Source: Candidatus Parcubacteria bacterium (GTDB taxonomy: Bacteria; Patescibacteria; Paceibacteria; UBA6257; HR35). Taken from it: a stretch of 64,000 nucleotides of DNA. Positions 51,084-59,623 of the stretch are shown piece after piece. The translations under genes and the position numbers were made by a program. The stretch is taken from contig BPJI01000001.1 of the NCBI GenBank assembly GCA_026004535.1, forward strand, positions 372,001 to 436,000, written 5' to 3'. Under the pieces are notes generated by a model, which searched no databases, was not told the DNA's origin, and saw only the letters and a program-made list of their open reading frames with translations. Every line of letters begins with the position of its first letter. The first letter of the stretch is position 1.

Positions 51084-51171
51084 GGAGGGGTGGCCGAGTG
51101 GTTAAGGCAAGGTCCTGCTAAGACCTGCCCGGTTAAAAGCTGGGCCGTGGGTTCGAATCCCACCCCCTCCG
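51084..51171 (+). tRNA. tRNA-Ser (GCU)
   Basis: A class II tRNA with a long variable arm (GCCCGGTTAAAAGCTGGGC). The anticodon loop is CTGCTAA and acceptor GGAGGGG pairs with CCCCTCC. The discriminator is G, and no CCA is encoded. A copy of its 3' end occurs about 205 bases downstream. Confidence 0.95.
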
Positions 51172-51450
51172 TACGCAAGCATATAAAAATGAGCGAATGA
51201 ATATAAAGCAAGGCAAACAAGGGGTGGTTTCGAATACGGTAATATCCAAGTCGATTATACAAAACAAATTTTTTTTATTTCATCATTGATAATTAGTTAA
51301 AGATTGTTTAATTGCTGTGGCATTCAGCCACACGACACAGCAGACAAATAAAGAACATGGAGTTTATCGTTTTCGAATCCCACCCACTCCGCATTCGCCC
51401 TATGTAGCACAAACGAAGAAGGTCATGTGAATTTTTAAAGAAATATTTTT
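51172..51450. repeat. tRNA-Ser downstream segment with duplicated tRNA 3' end
   Basis: TTCGAATCCCACCCACTCCG at 51372-51391 repeats the tRNA 3' end (51152-51171) with one mismatch. It is preceded by AGAACATGGAGTTTATCG (51352-51369), the same leader as at the tRNA-Tyr duplication. Between lie a third T-loop-like word (GGTTTCGAATACGG, about 51229) and a small hairpin with GTGGCATTCAGCCAC. No gene is seen. Confidence 0.8.
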
Positions 51451-52884
51451 ATGAATAACTTAATTCCTAAAATTGGGTTAGAGATTCATTTAGAGTTAGG
51501 TACTAAAACAAAACTTTTTTGTGCTTGTAAAAACGATCCTGAAGAAACTGAACCTAATAAAAATATTTGTCCTATTTGTACTGGTCAGCCAGGGGTTTTA
51601 CCTGTTTTGAATAAACAAGCAGTGATTTATGCTTATTCGTTGGCTAAAGCTTTGAAAATGAAAATCAATCAAAAAAGTTTATTTGCTCGTAAACATTACT
51701 TTTATCCTGATCTGCCAAAAAATTATCAAATTTCTCAATACGAACATCCTTTGGCAGTTGAAGGTGAAGTTTTGGTTATTCGGGAAAATTTTAGAAAAAA
51801 AGTCCGAATTCGCAGGCTTCATTTAGAAGAAGATACAGCCAGCAATATTCATTTTGCTAATTATAGTTTGATTGATTTTAATCGCTCGGGTATTCCTTTA
51901 GTTGAAATTGTAACTGAACCGGAGTTAAATTCGGCTGAAGAAGTTGAAGCTTTTGCCGAAGATCTGGTTCTTTTAATTAGATATTTAAAAATTTCTGATG
52001 CTTCAGCCGAAAAGGGCCAGATAAGGTTTGAAGCTAATATTTCTTTGGGCAAAGGTGAGGAATTAGGTACAAAAGTTGAAATTAAAAATATCGCCAAAAT
52101 AAAATCTTTAAAGAATGCTGTTTTAACCGAAATTGAGAGACAAAAAGATTTAATTAGCAAAGGAGAAAAAATTATTCAAGAAACAAGAGGTTACGATGAA
52201 ATTAAAAATATAACTTTTACCCAAAGAGCTAAAGAATTTGAAGAAGATTATCGTTATTTTCCTGAACCTGATTTACCACCTTTAATTATCGATCAAGAAA
52301 TAGAAAATTCCGCTGTTTATGTTGAAACACCTTGGGATAAAAGATTGAGATTAGAAAAAGAATATAATTTAGATTATCAAACAATCATTTTATTGACTCA
52401 AAATCCATTTTTATCTCATTTCTTTGAAGAAAGTTTTTCTGAGCTTTATAAATTTACTTCCAATTTTGAAGAAACAAAAAAATTAATTGTTAATTTTATG
52501 ATCAATGATTTACTTGGGCTTTTGAGTAAATTTAGGGTTGAATTGAGTGAAAAAATAATCCATCCTCATGAATTTGCTCATCTTTTATTTAATTTTTATC
52601 AAGAAAAAATCTCGTCTAAGGTTGTCAAGGAGGCGTTAGAAAAAACTATTAAAGGAGAGGGAATGATAGAAGATATTATTAAAGAAAAAGAAAAAATCAG
52701 TGATGCTCAGGTTTTAAGTAATATTATCGATGAAGTTATAAAGGAGAATCAAAAAATCGTTCAAGACTACTTAGCCGGTAAGGATAAATCTTTGGAATTT
52801 CTAATTGGCGAAGTGATGAAAAAAACTAAGGGCAGAGCAGATCCAAAATTAACTAGAGAAATTTTAATAGATGCACTACGATAA
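51451..52884 (+). CDS. gatB: Asp-tRNA(Asn)/Glu-tRNA(Gln) amidotransferase subunit B
   Basis: GatB presents the misacylated tRNA for transamidation, supplying Gln-tRNA and/or Asn-tRNA. The 477-residue protein begins IPKIGLEIHLELGTKTKLFC (about residues 4-23), with zinc-type cysteines in CACK and CPIC, then PDLPKNYQISQYEHPLA, EDTASNIHF, DFNRSGIPLVEIVTEPE and YRYFPEPDLPPL. The C-terminal YqeY-like tail is intact. gatA and gatC are not in the window. It overlaps prfB by 14 bp. Confidence 0.97.
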   Translation: MNNLIPKIGLEIHLELGTKTKLFCACKNDPEETEPNKNICPICTGQPGVLPVLNKQAVIYAYSLAKALKMKINQKSLFARKHYFYPDLPKNYQISQYEHPLAVEGEVLVIRENFRKKVRIRRLHLEEDTASNIHFANYSLIDFNRSGIPLVEIVTEPELNSAEEVEAFAEDLVLLIRYLKISDASAEKGQIRFEANISLGKGEELGTKVEIKNIAKIKSLKNAVLTEIERQKDLISKGEKIIQETRGYDEIKNITFTQRAKEFEEDYRYFPEPDLPPLIIDQEIENSAVYVETPWDKRLRLEKEYNLDYQTIILLTQNPFLSHFFEESFSELYKFTSNFEETKKLIVNFMINDLLGLLSKFRVELSEKIIHPHEFAHLLFNFYQEKISSKVVKEALEKTIKGEGMIEDIIKEKEKISDAQVLSNIIDEVIKENQKIVQDYLAGKDKSLEFLIGEVMKKTKGRADPKLTREILIDALR

Positions 52885-53587
52885 CAATCCTGCAATTTTA
52901 AATATTTATTCAGGAGTGGGAGGTAAAGATGCTGAAGATTGGGTTGGAATTTTAAAAAGAATGTATGAAAAATTTTTTAAAAGAAAAAATTGGAAATTTA
53001 TTTTAGTTGATGAAGATCCTAATGAATTTGGAGGTTATAAATTTGTCAGCTTTCAAATTAATACCCCTGGTGCTTATGGTGTTTTAAAAAATGAAAAAGG
53101 AGTTCATCGATTAGTGAGAATTTCGCCCTTTTCGGCCAAAAGATTAAGACATACAAGTTTTGCTTATGTCGATGTTTTGCCTTTAATTGAAAAACCTCAA
53201 TTTAAAATAGATGAAAAAGATTTGGAAATTCAAACTTTTCGGGCTGGTGGTCGAGGTGGTCAAAATGTTAATAAGGTTGAAACAGCAGTAAGGCTTATTT
53301 ATAAACCTTTAAATTTAGTTGTAACTTGTCAAAGTGAAAGATCTCAATTTCGTAATAAAGAAATTGCTTTAAGTATTTTATACTCTAAAATTCAAAATTT
53401 ATTAGAAGAAAAGCGCAAAAAAGAAATTGCCGAACTTAAAGGTGAAAAAATTGAAATTGGTTGGGGCAATCAAATTAGGTCTTATGTTCTTGATCCTTAT
53501 AAATTAGTTAAAGATTTAAAAACGGGCAAAGAAACAAACAAGATTGAGGAGGTTTTAGATGGCAAGTTAGAATTAATCATGGTATAA
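52871..53587 (+). CDS. prfB: Peptide chain release factor 2, short form without domain 1
   Basis: Reads UAA/UGA and releases the peptide. The anticodon-like motif is SPF (residues 85-87, RISPFSAKRLRHTSF) and the catalytic GGQ is at 129-131 (GGRGGQNVNKVETAV). The protein is only 238 residues, whereas RF2 is usually about 365. It starts at the beginning of domain 2 (NPAILNIYSGVGGKDAEDW), so domain 1 is missing. The upstream DNA is occupied by gatB in another frame, so no hidden first part exists and there is no UGA frameshift site. Domains 2-4 appear complete. Confidence 0.92.
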   Translation: MHYDNNPAILNIYSGVGGKDAEDWVGILKRMYEKFFKRKNWKFILVDEDPNEFGGYKFVSFQINTPGAYGVLKNEKGVHRLVRISPFSAKRLRHTSFAYVDVLPLIEKPQFKIDEKDLEIQTFRAGGRGGQNVNKVETAVRLIYKPLNLVVTCQSERSQFRNKEIALSILYSKIQNLLEEKRKKEIAELKGEKIEIGWGNQIRSYVLDPYKLVKDLKTGKETNKIEEVLDGKLELIMV

Positions 53588-53594
53588 TTAAAAA

Positions 53595-54278
53595 ATGCTA
53601 GTCGTTAAGAACATTACTAAGATTTATTCTCCTAATATCATTGCTTTAGATAATATTAGTTTTGAGATTAATGCTGGTGAATTTGTTTTATTAATTGGTC
53701 GTTCGGGAGCAGGGAAGACAACTATTTTAAAAATTTTAAGACGAGAAGAGGAGCCTACTCGAGGCCAAATTTATTTTAAAAATAGAAATTTATTAGAACT
53801 TTCAAGAAGAAGATTAGGTGAAATTAGAAGAAAAATTGCTGCTATTCATCAGGGCTTTAAACTTTTAAACAAGAAAACAGTTTACGAAAATATTGCTTTA
53901 CCATTAGAAATTTTAAATAAATCAGCTAAGGATATCAAAAATGAAGTTTACCAAGTTGCCGAAAAATTAAAAATCAAAGCTAAATTAAACCAATTAGTTG
54001 AAACTTTATCTGGTGGTGAAAAACAAAAAGTATGTTTAGCTAGATGTTTAGTGGCTAAGCCAGAAATTATTCTAGCTGATGAACCAACGGGTAATCTCGA
54101 TCCAATTGCAACTTATGAAATTATCAATATTCTTAAAGAGATAAATAAAGAGGGAATAAGTATTATTTTAGCAACTCATAGTAGGGAAATTGTTGAAAGT
54201 TTAAAAACAAGGACCTTAACTTTAAATGATGGTCGTTTGATTAGAGACGAAAATCCTGGTAAATATACTTTGGTATAA
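53595..54278 (+). CDS. ftsE: Cell division ATP-binding protein FtsE
   Basis: ABC ATPase of the FtsEX complex, which activates wall hydrolases at the septum. In 227 residues: Walker A GRSGAGKTT (about residues 36-44), Q-loop AIHQGFKLL, signature LSGGEKQK (about 137-144), Walker B IILADEPTGNLDP (about 158-170) and ATHSREIV. The stop and the ftsX start overlap (TAATG). It follows prfB by seven bases, the same order seen in many bacteria. Confidence 0.95.
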   Translation: MLVVKNITKIYSPNIIALDNISFEINAGEFVLLIGRSGAGKTTILKILRREEEPTRGQIYFKNRNLLELSRRRLGEIRRKIAAIHQGFKLLNKKTVYENIALPLEILNKSAKDIKNEVYQVAEKLKIKAKLNQLVETLSGGEKQKVCLARCLVAKPEIILADEPTGNLDPIATYEIINILKEINKEGISIILATHSREIVESLKTRTLTLNDGRLIRDENPGKYTLV

Positions 54279-55183
54279 TGTCTAAGCTGAAAAAAATTTT
54301 AAAATACGGCTATGATTTATTTTGGCAGGAAAAAATTATTTCTTTAATTAATATTGGCACAACCATTTTGGTTGCTCTTTTTCTTTGGTTTGGTTTCTTG
54401 AGTTTTTATTTTTTTAATCAAATGATTGCTTATTTACAAGAAAGATTGGATTTTTCAATTTATTTCAGGTCAAATATTAATCGTGAAGAAATTTTAAAAT
54501 TACAAAAAATTTTGCAAAACTTTCCTGGAGTTAAAGAGGTTGAATTCGTACCTCAAGAAGTTGCTCTAAAAAAATTTCAACAAGAGGCAAGAGCAAACCC
54601 AGTTATTACCAGAGCCTTAAAAGAACTTCAAACTAATCCCTTAGTTGATTATCTGATTGTTCGAACTGATAATTCTGAAATTTATCCTCAAATTGCTGAT
54701 TATATTGAAAAGTCTACCTATAGAGCGTATATTGATTATATTAGTTATTTTGAAAATCAAAAAGTAATTAAAAAAATTATTTCTATTTCAAATCAGACAA
54801 AATTTTTAATTTCGATTTTACTTATTGTTATTTTGATTTTTTCAGCTTTAATAATTTTTAATACTATTTTAGCTTCAATTTATTCTCAAAGAGAAGAAAT
54901 TGAAGTATTAAGAATCATTGGAGCAGGGAATTGGTTTATTCGAGTCCCATTTTTTATTTATATCTTGATTTTTTCTTTCTTAGGTTATATAATTGCTTTA
55001 GGAACTTTGATACTATTTTTAATGAAAACAGAAGACTTTTGGCCCACAATTGTTTCTAATTTTCAACCATCAATTTTTATTGCTGATAATTTTTTTGTTT
55101 TAAATGGAATTGCTTTCGGTTTAATTTTGTTAATCAATTTTGTTTCAGCTTTTATTGCCATGGAAAAATATATTAAAATATAA
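54278..55183 (+). CDS. ftsX: Cell division protein FtsX
   Basis: The membrane partner of FtsE, 301 residues. The first membrane helix lies at about residues 24-48, then an extracellular domain with LDFSIYFRSNINREEILKLQ and VKEVEFVPQEVALKKFQQE. Three more helices follow near 174-196, 223-247 and 272-295, with the FtsX motif IYSQREEIEVLRIIGAGNWF. It forms an operon with ftsE. Confidence 0.95.
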   Translation: MSKLKKILKYGYDLFWQEKIISLINIGTTILVALFLWFGFLSFYFFNQMIAYLQERLDFSIYFRSNINREEILKLQKILQNFPGVKEVEFVPQEVALKKFQQEARANPVITRALKELQTNPLVDYLIVRTDNSEIYPQIADYIEKSTYRAYIDYISYFENQKVIKKIISISNQTKFLISILLIVILIFSALIIFNTILASIYSQREEIEVLRIIGAGNWFIRVPFFIYILIFSFLGYIIALGTLILFLMKTEDFWPTIVSNFQPSIFIADNFFVLNGIAFGLILLINFVSAFIAMEKYIKI

Positions 55184-55192
55184 TAATTATCT

Positions 55193-55490
55193 ACCCGGAT
55201 AATCAACCGGATAGATTACCCGGATGAATACCGGATATTAAAATGTTTACCCAATAAATGCCGGATTATTTTACCCAGATGATTACCGGATAAATCCGGG
55301 TTCATATCCGGGTAGTATTATCCAGTCTAAATATGAGTAAATTCATCCGGTGTGCATCTGGGTAGTTAATAATCCGGTTTATAATCCGGGTAACCTATCC
55401 GGTAAAAATCAGGGTAACTTATCCGGTTAATATCCGAGTAGTTCTATCCGGTCTAAATCCGGGTAGCTGTATCCGGTTTAGATCCGGGTA
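55193..55490. repeat. Palindromic CCGGAT word array, locus 10
   Basis: Forward units (55193-55300) meet a longer reverse arm (55300-55490) with no AT core between them. Several words are mutated (CCCAATAAATGCCGG, AATATGAGT, CAGGGT), suggesting an older copy. It fills the 317-base ftsX-ndk gap and ends ten bases before the ndk start. Confidence 0.93.
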
Positions 55491-55500
55491 AAATATATAA

Positions 55501-56055
55501 ATGGAAAAAACATTAGTTTTAATTAAGCCAGATGGAGTTGAAAGAGGTTTAGTTGGTCAAATAATTTCTCGTTTTGAAAGGGCTGGTCTTAAAATTATCG
55601 GTTTAGGCATTGTCAAGCCTAATAAAAAATTGATTGACAAACATTACCCCAAAGACAGAGCTTGGATCGAAAATTTGGGTTATAATTTAATTAGAACGGC
55701 TGAAGAAGCAAAAGTAAAAATTGATTTGAAGAAGGATTATGGAGTTAATAACGTTTATGAGTTGGGTCTTAAAATCAGAAATTGGCTGATTGATTTTATG
55801 TCTTCAGGACGAGTTGTAAAAATTGCTCTCGAAGGACCACAAGCAATAATGGTTGTAAGAAAATTAGTTGGCAAAACAATTCCTTTCTTAGCCGAACCAG
55901 GTACAATTCGAGGAGATTTTTCAATTGATAATCCTTTGTTGGCTAATCTAGAAAAAAGACCAATTAAAAATTTAGTTCATGCCTCAGGAAATAAAAAAGA
56001 AGCAGAATATGAATTAAAATTATGGTTTAAAAAGGACGAATTAATTAAATATTAA
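55501..56055 (+). CDS. ndk: Nucleoside diphosphate kinase, long form
   Basis: Transfers phosphate between nucleoside di- and triphosphates. It begins EKTLVLIKPDGVERGLVGQI and ends with the phospho-His region NLVHASGNKKEAEYELKLWF (His about residue 160). The protein is 184 residues, about 35 longer than usual. The extra part lies after IDKHYP (about 48-90: LGYNLIRTAEEAKVKIDLKK), as in long-form NDKs of some archaea and CPR bacteria. It has no repeat words and so is an old insertion. Confidence 0.93.
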   Translation: MEKTLVLIKPDGVERGLVGQIISRFERAGLKIIGLGIVKPNKKLIDKHYPKDRAWIENLGYNLIRTAEEAKVKIDLKKDYGVNNVYELGLKIRNWLIDFMSSGRVVKIALEGPQAIMVVRKLVGKTIPFLAEPGTIRGDFSIDNPLLANLEKRPIKNLVHASGNKKEAEYELKLWFKKDELIKY

Positions 56056-56065
56056 AAATATAATT

Positions 56066-56199
56066 ACCCGGATTTAAACCGGATAGGACTACCCGGATTT
56101 TTACCGGATAAGTTACCGAGATTTAAACCGGATGATTTATAAAATATTTTTAATCCTGTTGGTTATCCGGGTAGATATATCCGGCAATCATCTGGGTAA
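56066..56199. repeat. Palindromic CCGGAT word array, locus 11
   Basis: Three forward units, the common core at 56128-56158 in forward orientation (one G-C step mutated at its end) and two to three reverse units. It stands between ndk and rpmF. Confidence 0.93.
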
Positions 56200-56225
56200 A
56201 TATAATATCTGTCTAGGGAATTATC

Positions 56226-56438
56226 ATGGTAGTTCCAACAAAAAAACTTTCAAAAGCAAGATATCGAAAAAGAAGATTTCAAAAAGAAAGAGTAAAAAAT
56301 TTACAACTTCAGCCTTGTAAAAATTGCAGTGCTTTGGTTTTAGCTCATCGAGTTTGTCCTGAATGTGGTTTTTATAAAGGAAAAATAATAAGACATATTG
56401 AAGGTAGGAAGTCAAAAACTGAAAAGCCAAGAAGCTGA
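56226..56438 (+). CDS. rpmF: 50S ribosomal protein L32
   Basis: Seventy residues. The start MVVPTKKLSKARYRKRRFQK is the usual L32 opening, followed by the zinc site CKNCSALVLAHRVCPECG (CxxC ... CxxC, about residues 31-48) and YKGKIIRHI. The last codons and the gap to nusB are made of GAAGCTGAGAAGCTT words (AGCTT family), so the C-terminal tail KTEKPRS is partly repeat-derived. It starts the rpmF-nusB-rnc cluster. Confidence 0.94.
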   Translation: MVVPTKKLSKARYRKRRFQKERVKNLQLQPCKNCSALVLAHRVCPECGFYKGKIIRHIEGRKSKTEKPRS

Positions 56439-56449
56439 GAAGCTTAATA

Positions 56450-56893
56450 ATGAGCACCCGCCATCTTTGCCGTATAATTGTTCTTCAATCACTTTATGAA
56501 TGGAGTTTCTGGAATTATCCTCAAGATAAATGGCTTGATTTTCTAGAAGAAAACTTAAAAGAATTTGGAGAAGATGTTGATGAACCTGATTTCGCTCGCA
56601 AATTAATGGAAGGAGTTGTGACCAATTTAGAATTTATAGATGAATTAATTAAAAGAAATACTAAAAACTGGCCATTTGAACAGATTTCTTTAGTTGAAAA
56701 AAATATTCTAAGAATCGCCATCTATGAAATTTATTTTCAAAATCATGAAGAAGTACCGATAAAGGTCAGTATTAATGAAGCAATAATTTTAGCCAAAAGT
56801 TTTGTTAATGATTCAGCCGGTAGATTTATTAATGGAGTTTTAGGTACGGTTTATGAAGAGTACTTACAGACTACTCAAAATAAAAGAGATTGA
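56450..56893 (+). CDS. nusB: Transcription antitermination factor NusB
   Basis: All-helical NusB, 147 residues: RIIVLQSLYEWSF (about residues 8-20), a middle with FEQISLVEKNILRIAIYEIY (about 75-94) and EVPIKVSINEAIILAKSFVN followed by DSAGRFINGVLG (about 100-131). With NusE (S10) it binds boxA in rRNA leaders. It overlaps rnc by 41 bp. Confidence 0.93.
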   Translation: MSTRHLCRIIVLQSLYEWSFWNYPQDKWLDFLEENLKEFGEDVDEPDFARKLMEGVVTNLEFIDELIKRNTKNWPFEQISLVEKNILRIAIYEIYFQNHEEVPIKVSINEAIILAKSFVNDSAGRFINGVLGTVYEEYLQTTQNKRD

Positions 56894-57548
56894 AGAAATT
56901 TTAGGAGTTAAAATTAAAAATAAAAATATTTGGTTAACAGCAATTACTCATAAATCATGGCTATTTTTTCGTCCGGAAGTTAAACTGCCTCATAATGAAA
57001 GATTAGAATTTTTAGGCGATTCTGTTTTGCAACTTATTACTTCCTGGTATTTATATTTAAACTTCCCCCACTTAGGCGAAGGTGAATTAAGTCTAATTAG
57101 AGCTGCCTTAGTTAATCGACAGAGATTAGGAGAGATTGCTCAAAAATTAAAAATTGAAAAATTTATACTGTTAGGCAAAAATTTAAACGATAAGGGTTTA
57201 AAGACAATTTTAGGTGATAGTTTAGAAGCAATTATCGGAGCAATTTTTTTAGATTTAGGTTTTGAAAAAGCAAAAGAGTTTGTTGAAAAAAATATTTTAG
57301 CTGAGGCCGAAAAAATTGTTAAAGAAAAAAAATATAAAGATCCAAAAAGTTTATTGCAAGAAATTTTTCAGCAAAAGTATAAGCAGAAACCCGAATATAG
57401 ATTAATTGAAATAACTGGACCACCGCATCAAAGAAATTTTAAAGTTGCCCTTTATTTTAAAAATAAAAAATTAACAGAAGGGCAGGGAAGTTCTAAAAAG
57501 GAAGCTGAAATTAATGCCGCGATTGAAGCATTGAGATTGCTTTATTAA
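56853..57548 (+). CDS. rnc: Ribonuclease III
   Basis: Cleaves double-stranded RNA, including rRNA precursors. The nuclease signature HNERLEFLGDSVLQLI (about residues 47-62) and LGDSLEAIIGAIFLD (about 117-131) give the metal-binding Glu and Asp. The dsRNA-binding domain is at about 160-231 (PKSLLQEIFQQKYKQKPEYR ... GSSKKEAEINAAIEAL). The 41 bp overlap with nusB supports co-translation. It would be able to act on the long hairpins that the palindromic arrays can form in transcripts. Confidence 0.95.
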   Translation: MKSTYRLLKIKEIEEILGVKIKNKNIWLTAITHKSWLFFRPEVKLPHNERLEFLGDSVLQLITSWYLYLNFPHLGEGELSLIRAALVNRQRLGEIAQKLKIEKFILLGKNLNDKGLKTILGDSLEAIIGAIFLDLGFEKAKEFVEKNILAEAEKIVKEKKYKDPKSLLQEIFQQKYKQKPEYRLIEITGPPHQRNFKVALYFKNKKLTEGQGSSKKEAEINAAIEALRLLY

Positions 57549-57623
57549 TTAAATATTAATAAAGATATATTACTTATCGTTTCCCACTTAAAGAAATGTA
57601 CCATAATTTTTATTAAAATAAAT

Positions 57624-59591
57624 ATGGAAAATTTTAAAAAATTAGCCAAATTTGATGTTAGATCCGTTATTGAACAAAAACCATTTAAGAATCCAGCAGT
57701 CCAATATTTTTTTGAAAAATGGTTTAAGGTAAATGATTTTATTGAGCTACAAGTTATAAGTAGAGAAAAATGGATTGAATACAAGGAAAAAGGAATTTTA
57801 GAAGCAAAACCAGATGGTAAAAAATTATTATTCATACCAGATGATTTGCAACTTTGGGAAATAATTGGTATTATTGAAGCTATTGATAGGGATACGTTTA
57901 AAAATAATCCTGAAAAAGTAAAAGAAGCAAAAGAAAAATTACTCGAGCTCGGAAAAATTTTTAAAAATGCTGGAATTTATATTGCTCAAAGACTTAATAA
58001 TATTCAGGAAGGTAGAGAAATAGCTGAAGCTTTAGCCTTAGAATTTTATCAATATGGACAATTACTTTCTCAAGAAGAAACCCAAGAAGAATTAAAAATT
58101 GAAGATATTTCTTCTCATCAATTAACACTCAAAGAAACTGAAGAAGTAGATTTTTTTTTAGCTGGAAAAACATTATATGAATCAAGAAAACAAAGAATTG
58201 ACAAAGAAATCCAGAAAAATCAAACAATAAATAAAGAAAAGTTATATGAAGAGCAAAGACAAAAAACATTAGCTCAATTCTTCAGAGCAGCTGAAAAGGC
58301 ATTTATTATTAAATATAAAACCGAAAAAGGAGGATTAAAAGAAATTCAATCTGAACTAAAACCATGGCAAACTCCTATTCATGATGATTTTTTAAGAAGA
58401 ATTGAAAAAGCGCTCAGCCGAAAAATCGAAGCTCCTAAGCAAGAACTTATAGCCTCAATTTTTAGACATGGCATGGAACTCTTAAAAAATAGTATGCTAT
58501 TTGATAAACTTCCAGATTATGTTAAGGATTACATTATTTACTGGCAAAATGGCGAAAGAACCCTTAGAGAAGCAATTAAAATTGATGAACTTAAAAAAGA
58601 ATTAGCTGCAATGAGAAAAAATAATGTTGATCCAGAAGAAATAGCTAAAAAAGAATTAAAAATAGCTGAAAAAATTCAATTAGTTATCTCAAGTTTTCCA
58701 CAAGAAAAAGGGTCAGATAAACCATTGGGAATAATTGTAACTCAAGCTATTAATTGTGTTGGTGCCTCATTACTTGGTGGAGCATTATTTGAAGAAGTGG
58801 GTTTGAAATATTTAGTAGTTAGCGTACCAGGACATTCTGTTCTTTTCCTTATAACAAGTAATGGACAGGTTTGGTGGTTTGATATGCTTAATGCAGAAGC
58901 TAATAAAATTTTAACTGATGATATGATAGAAGGTAAAAGAAAAGATGGTAAATCTCTAACTGTAAAAGATATCATTGATTTTAGTCAAGACATAGGTTCT
59001 GAAGAATTAATATTTGATTTGAAATTACCATCAGAATTATATAAAGAACTTCTACCCGAGATAATAGATCAATATATAAAAATTAATATTTTTAAACCAG
59101 AACGTGGGCACCAAATTCAAGTGTTATTTAATTTAGGATTAGCTCTTTTTGAACTCAATCGTTATGAAGAAGCAATCGAGGTCTATAAACAAGTTATTGC
59201 TCTTAGTCCTAAATATGCTAATGCCTATAATAATTTAGGATTTTTTCTTTCTGAATTCAGTCTTCGTGAAGAAGCAATCGAAGCCTACAAACAAGCTATT
59301 ACTCTTAATCCTAAATATGCTACTGCCTATAATAATTTAGGAAATGCTCTTTTTGAACTCAATCGTTACGAAGAAGCAATCGAAGCCTACAAACAAGCTA
59401 TTGCTATTAATCCTAATTTTACTGAGGCCTATAATAATTTAGGAAATGCTCTTTTTAAACTTAATCGTTACGAAGAAGCAATTGAAGCCTTTGAAAATTT
59501 CATTAAATTAGCAGATAGGGAAAAATATAAATCTCTAATAAAAGATGTTATAAAGTTAATTGTACAATTAAGAGAACAATTGAAAAAATAA
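57624..59591 (+). CDS. Transglutaminase-like plus TPR protein
   Basis: A 655-residue cytoplasmic protein of unknown role. A helical N-terminal part (1-370) contains KPDGKKLLFIPDDLQLWEII and EILKKAEE-like charged helices. A transglutaminase-like core follows with the triad Cys378 (AINCVGASLLGGALFEEVGL), His404 (SVPGHSVLFLI) and Asp420 (QVWWFDMLNA). Three to four TPR repeats end the chain from about 505 (FNLGLALFELNRYEEAIEVY; AYNNLGNALFELNRYEEAIE). The third and fourth are near-identical in DNA, so the array expanded recently. The SirB1-like combination of a transglutaminase fold with TPRs exists elsewhere. It could be a peptidase or a non-enzymatic scaffold. Confidence 0.82.
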   Translation: MENFKKLAKFDVRSVIEQKPFKNPAVQYFFEKWFKVNDFIELQVISREKWIEYKEKGILEAKPDGKKLLFIPDDLQLWEIIGIIEAIDRDTFKNNPEKVKEAKEKLLELGKIFKNAGIYIAQRLNNIQEGREIAEALALEFYQYGQLLSQEETQEELKIEDISSHQLTLKETEEVDFFLAGKTLYESRKQRIDKEIQKNQTINKEKLYEEQRQKTLAQFFRAAEKAFIIKYKTEKGGLKEIQSELKPWQTPIHDDFLRRIEKALSRKIEAPKQELIASIFRHGMELLKNSMLFDKLPDYVKDYIIYWQNGERTLREAIKIDELKKELAAMRKNNVDPEEIAKKELKIAEKIQLVISSFPQEKGSDKPLGIIVTQAINCVGASLLGGALFEEVGLKYLVVSVPGHSVLFLITSNGQVWWFDMLNAEANKILTDDMIEGKRKDGKSLTVKDIIDFSQDIGSEELIFDLKLPSELYKELLPEIIDQYIKINIFKPERGHQIQVLFNLGLALFELNRYEEAIEVYKQVIALSPKYANAYNNLGFFLSEFSLREEAIEAYKQAITLNPKYATAYNNLGNALFELNRYEEAIEAYKQAIAINPNFTEAYNNLGNALFKLNRYEEAIEAFENFIKLADREKYKSLIKDVIKLIVQLREQLKK

Positions 59592-59623
59592 AATATCGCT
59601 TCTATTTTTAAAAGACTATTTTA

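Noticed and set aside
52700..52900. Programmed frameshift and hidden N-terminal half of prfB
   Set aside because: The upstream DNA codes for conserved GatB; no RF2 domain 1 sequence or CTT-TGA slip site is found in any frame.
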